6,490 nt of DNA from CAKVOD01 sp964489405 (lineage in GTDB: Bacteria; Bacillota; Clostridia; Christensenellales; UBA1242): the NCBI GenBank assembly GCA_964489405.1, contig CAZAYL010000040.1, positions 1-6,490 on the forward strand, in the 5' to 3' direction. This document shows, in pieces, positions 5,801-6,490 of the stretch. The notes beneath the pieces were generated by a model that saw only the letters and a program-made list of their open reading frames with translations, made no database searches and had not been told where the DNA came from. Both the position numbers and the translations under genes were made by a program. How positions within the stretch are numbered: the first letter of the stretch is position 1; every line of letters starts with the position of its first letter.

Positions 5801-6260
5801 TTGTGTCCACGGTTGGCGTGCTTGACAAGACTGTGTCGTTTGAATCATCTCCTATTTTCTTAAAATAGATAGCGTCAGAGCCAGCGGTGTAGGACACTGT
5901 TTGACAGCCATAAAAGACAAACGACAATTTGAAATAGGCGTTCGCGTCCGCATTATTTGCGTTTTTCTTTATAAATATCGAATATGTATTATTTGTACTG
6001 CTAGTAACTTTGTTATTAGATGTTACACTGCCCGCATAGACATTGCCGTTTGTGTTGTAAAGTATGTTGAAACCTGTTGCGGTTGCGGTCGGGGGCAAAC
6101 TGAAACTGATGACTCCTGTTGCGGTTTTGCTATCGCGGAGCGCGCCCGATGTGAACCCTAACATAATTCCAAAGATTAGTGTTGTCATTGCGAAAAGCCA
6201 CGCAAACATTTGCGCTGATTTCTTACTGCGCATTTTTGTGCTACTACTCTCGTTTTGCAT
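2856..6260 (-). CDS. Large exported multidomain protein: collagen-like and Trp/Gly modules with C-terminal SGNH/GDSL hydrolase
   Basis: I recognise the parts, not the whole protein of 1134 residues. A basic N-terminus precedes a hydrophobic segment (about 18-38), a signal peptide or membrane anchor, followed by DSKTATG (43-49), which recalls the region after SipW-type signals. Residues 50-225 look beta-rich and Ser/Thr-rich. Three related modules follow (about 232-282, 290-342, 359-402), each with W, then GD-x-YLNT or similar, then VY and a second W. Collagen-like GXY triplets sit at 344-359 (five) and 404-413 (three). Residues 420-860 are beta-rich and unassigned, with a C-x3-C-x4-C cluster (843-852). 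A charged helix (861-885) leads into an SGNH hydrolase: GDSL (897-900, nucleophile S899), G958 in the block II position, GIND (1001-1004) and GHP (H1104). The usual Asp three residues before His is absent; D1097 is nearest. Substrate is unknown, perhaps acetylated surface glycans. There is no LPxTG or C-terminal anchor. Confidence 0.85.
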   Translation of the reverse strand: MQNESSSTKMRSKKSAQMFAWLFAMTTLIFGIMLGFTSGALRDSKTATGVISFSLPPTATATGFNILYNTNGNVYAGSVTSNNKVTSSTNNTYSIFIKKNANNADANAYFKLSFVFYGCQTVSYTAGSDAIYFKKIGDDSNDTVLSSTPTVDTTTIIGATIFTFTTSASVSNYTSLSLDPIFANFSFDSSATAIVSKILEINAYIYDNAEMSTLSSSSSTYCKYFSGVTNQEGATWITGAGVPTTTQAGAVDDLYLNTTNGDIYKYSGSAWALIGNITSSGSATLKGDDGATWLTGTDVTGTGSDISAEVNGEKVGDLYFNTSTCDVYVCTAENTWEWLSNIQGAKGDKGDKGDKGDQGNSWLFGTTNPSTTLGNNGDSYLNTSNWYVYVKTNGQWDYKGCLKGEKGDRGNDGASTAEALVYAGFDGYVWQGANRTSIKAKETGTVDPNIRENTLPITETMANYYPGQYLDLSNNYVAITSNFFPNIKKTQYSGTRISSITIYAEKAGQLYIGSGSVQGVITAEKEGNKSALTTSSMTAYSVVAGKNEIILNLQIGDNDTLVIGGNNSVGLYYASGIPVADTLGGYAYIDGMADADITEMTDGYNDTLAIEIMIGSWSASAENAYISDLKSAVVGQVSGYKIIDGADESYGVAMAESWSFNPGYSGKTITKIGFIFANTYTLKSGGNYAVTSYDANNTTEIYVYAYVIKKTIMSDSSKWASQDFTKKYKLTFTTFTLNTSSTNRDGLYEENVYVKIGDNPWSYTNKFSEYNSGSNSYTSVSSVPIASDELIAFAVGNCDIMLVTDYANATKVQGNSYSKYGDQLNYWYKDGGGSGNWKKSLQCAFPCDMYYCGDGSMITYEDNLAKLEAEEQAAVEELKATQVKNAYSNGKKISFLGDSLTSYAGWSDSNTYNTTLPGNYNSYGVNSFGGITSVDQMWWKQAADEMGMEVLVNNSSSGSMACNDSSQDGGSTKSGINRCTQLHNNTGDTTVNPDIVAVYMGINDLLSTHIVDDFKSAYSTIITTIKSTYSNPQVVVFTIPLIKLMNGKSTGFVDTTRLEAFNTAIRQIGTANGCTVVEVYPNYSWTADNWTEHCITDVNNGLGHPTAKGMDLITNAFIDTMYDKYCSTTSTTGV
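2901..3593 (-). other. SGNH/GDSL hydrolase domain (residues 890-1120 of the large protein)
   Basis: The domain begins ISFLGDSLTSYAGW (893-906), the block I motif with the Ser nucleophile at the end of the first strand. TSVDQMWWKQAADEMG (932-947) is followed by NNSSSGS (953-959), the oxyanion Gly block. VAVYMGINDL (996-1005) supplies the block III Asn (N1003). GLGHPTAKGMDLI (1101-1113) supplies the catalytic His. The order and spacing fit lipase/esterase-type SGNH enzymes such as carbohydrate deacetylases. The position where block V normally has Asp (H minus 3) is Gly1101. Confidence 0.85.
5022..5567 (-). repeat. Three tandem Trp/Gly modules with collagen-like linkers (residues 232-413)
   Basis: The modules open with GATWITG (233-239), GATWLTG (290-296) and GNSWLFG (359-365). 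Each continues after a variable stretch with D-LYLNT, GDLYFNT or GDSYLNT, then IYKY, VYVC or VYVK, and a final W. GXY triplets with K-G-D chemistry join modules 2 and 3 (5184-5231, a 9-base DNA repeat) and follow module 3 (5022-5051). This arrangement is familiar in clostridial surface and phage-tail-like collagen-repeat proteins and suggests an extended stalk. Confidence 0.75.
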
Positions 6261-6270
6261 ATACTACTAA

Positions 6271-6277
6271 CTCCCTC
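6271..6277 (-). promoter_or_regulatory. Ribosome binding site of the large protein
   Basis: The minus strand reads GAGGGAG ending 10 bases before the ATG at 6260. Spacing is slightly long but acceptable. The next in-frame ATG (codon 10) has no comparable site, so the first ATG is preferred. Confidence 0.7.
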
Positions 6278-6311
6278 AAAAATGTATTTATATTTTCAAT
6301 TTCTTAATTTC

Positions 6312-6329
6312 CACATTATTACAAATGTG
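6312..6329. repeat. Inverted repeat CACATT-N6-AATGTG over the candidate -10 box
   Basis: CACATT (6312-6317) and AATGTG (6324-6329) are exact complements with a 6-base centre. The dyad overlaps the predicted -10 box and its TG extension, the position expected of a repressor site. This is inference from geometry only. Confidence 0.4.
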
Positions 6330-6342
6330 CATTTTATTGTAA
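6315..6342 (-). promoter_or_regulatory. Candidate extended -10 promoter of the large gene
   Basis: On the minus strand TTACAA (6342-6337) is followed by 16 bases and AATAAT (6320-6315, 5 of 6), with TGT directly before the -10 box as in extended -10 promoters. A start near 6308 would give a leader of about 48 bases. The -35 match is weak and other AT-rich hexamers are nearby, so this is only the best candidate. Confidence 0.4.
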
Positions 6343-6370
6343 TTAGTTTAGTCTTCAGTGCTTATACAAA

Positions 6371-6385
6371 TTTAACGTAGTTAAA
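6371..6385. promoter_or_regulatory. Operator-like palindrome TTTAAC-GTA-GTTAAA
   Basis: The 6-base arms TTTAAC and GTTAAA flank the 3-base centre GTA, a compact 15-base dyad like many operators of helix-turn-helix regulators. It lies about 30 bases upstream of the candidate -35 box of the large gene, where an activator could bind. It is not followed by a T tract and is too short to act as a terminator. Confidence 0.45.
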
Positions 6386-6449
6386 GGACTTCATTATTTG
6401 CAGTGAAAGGCATTTGAAACGTCTGCAAAAGGACTTTTTCTCCGCAGAC
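6382..6449. repeat. Direct repeat AAAGGACTT...GCAG with a hairpin in the second copy
   Basis: AAAGGACTT followed 8 bases later by GCAG occurs at 6382-6402, and AAAGGACTT followed 7 bases later by GCAG at 6428-6447. The second copy sits in an inverted repeat: GTCTGC (6421-6426) pairs with GCAGAC (6444-6449), with an inner GGA/TCC pair. The region is upstream of the candidate promoter. Its role is unknown. Confidence 0.45.
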
Positions 6450-6490
6450 ATTATTGCTCACAAAAAATACACATTTATCTGTGTAATAAA

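Noticed and set aside
6421..6449. Hairpin GTCTGC/GCAGAC considered as a known riboswitch
   Set aside because: I could not match its loops or conserved bases to any riboswitch class I know, and it lies upstream of the candidate promoter, so it would not be in the leader.
6462..6485. Minus-strand TACACA-N6-TGTGTA followed by T6, considered as a terminator of an upstream gene outside the window
   Set aside because: The stem is only 6 weak pairs and no gene is visible to its right, so evidence is too thin to list it as a terminator.

Overview
The window looks like a piece of chromosome from a low-G+C Gram-positive bacterium, probably an uncultured or gut-type member of the Clostridia. This is an inference. 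It rests on AT-rich intergenic DNA, strong purine-rich ribosome binding sites, near-consensus sigma-A promoters, a short SecD separate from SecF, a large exported protein with collagen-like triplets, and GC-richer palindromic repeats between convergent genes. Taxonomy cannot be settled from the sequence alone.

Layout. Positions 1-1395, minus strand, hold the start of a secDF operon: complete secD (94-1395) followed by the first 35 codons of secF (1-107), which overlaps secD by 14 bases and runs off the left edge. Positions 1396-1886 are a very AT-rich, gene-free divergent regulatory region. It carries a TTGACA-N17-TATACT promoter for secD, a TTGATT-N17-TATAAT promoter for mscL, and several unexplained inverted repeats. 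Positions 1887-2483, plus strand, encode an MscL mechanosensitive channel with an unusually long charged linker before its C-terminal helix. A strong hairpin at 2520-2566 ends mscL and can also work in the opposite direction. Positions 2574-2855 are gene-free and markedly more GC-rich. They contain a 61-base-period degenerate tandem repeat and three strong hairpins, probably a dispersed intergenic repeat element. Positions 2856-6260, minus strand, encode one 1134-residue exported protein: an N-terminal membrane or signal segment, a beta-rich N-terminal region, three tandem Trp/Gly modules joined by collagen-like GXY triplets, a long beta-rich middle, and a C-terminal SGNH/GDSL hydrolase domain. 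Positions 6261-6490 are its upstream region, with a candidate extended -10 promoter and operator-like palindromes.

The genes do not form one pathway. SecD and SecF are the accessory motor of Sec export and MscL is a tension-gated emergency valve; both are housekeeping membrane functions. The large protein is accessory and would itself be Sec-exported. It is the most interesting object here: its domain mix, a shifted catalytic Asp and a sharp change in CpG content within the gene suggest a mosaic surface esterase or adhesin. I found no mobile-element gene, CRISPR array, rRNA or tRNA.
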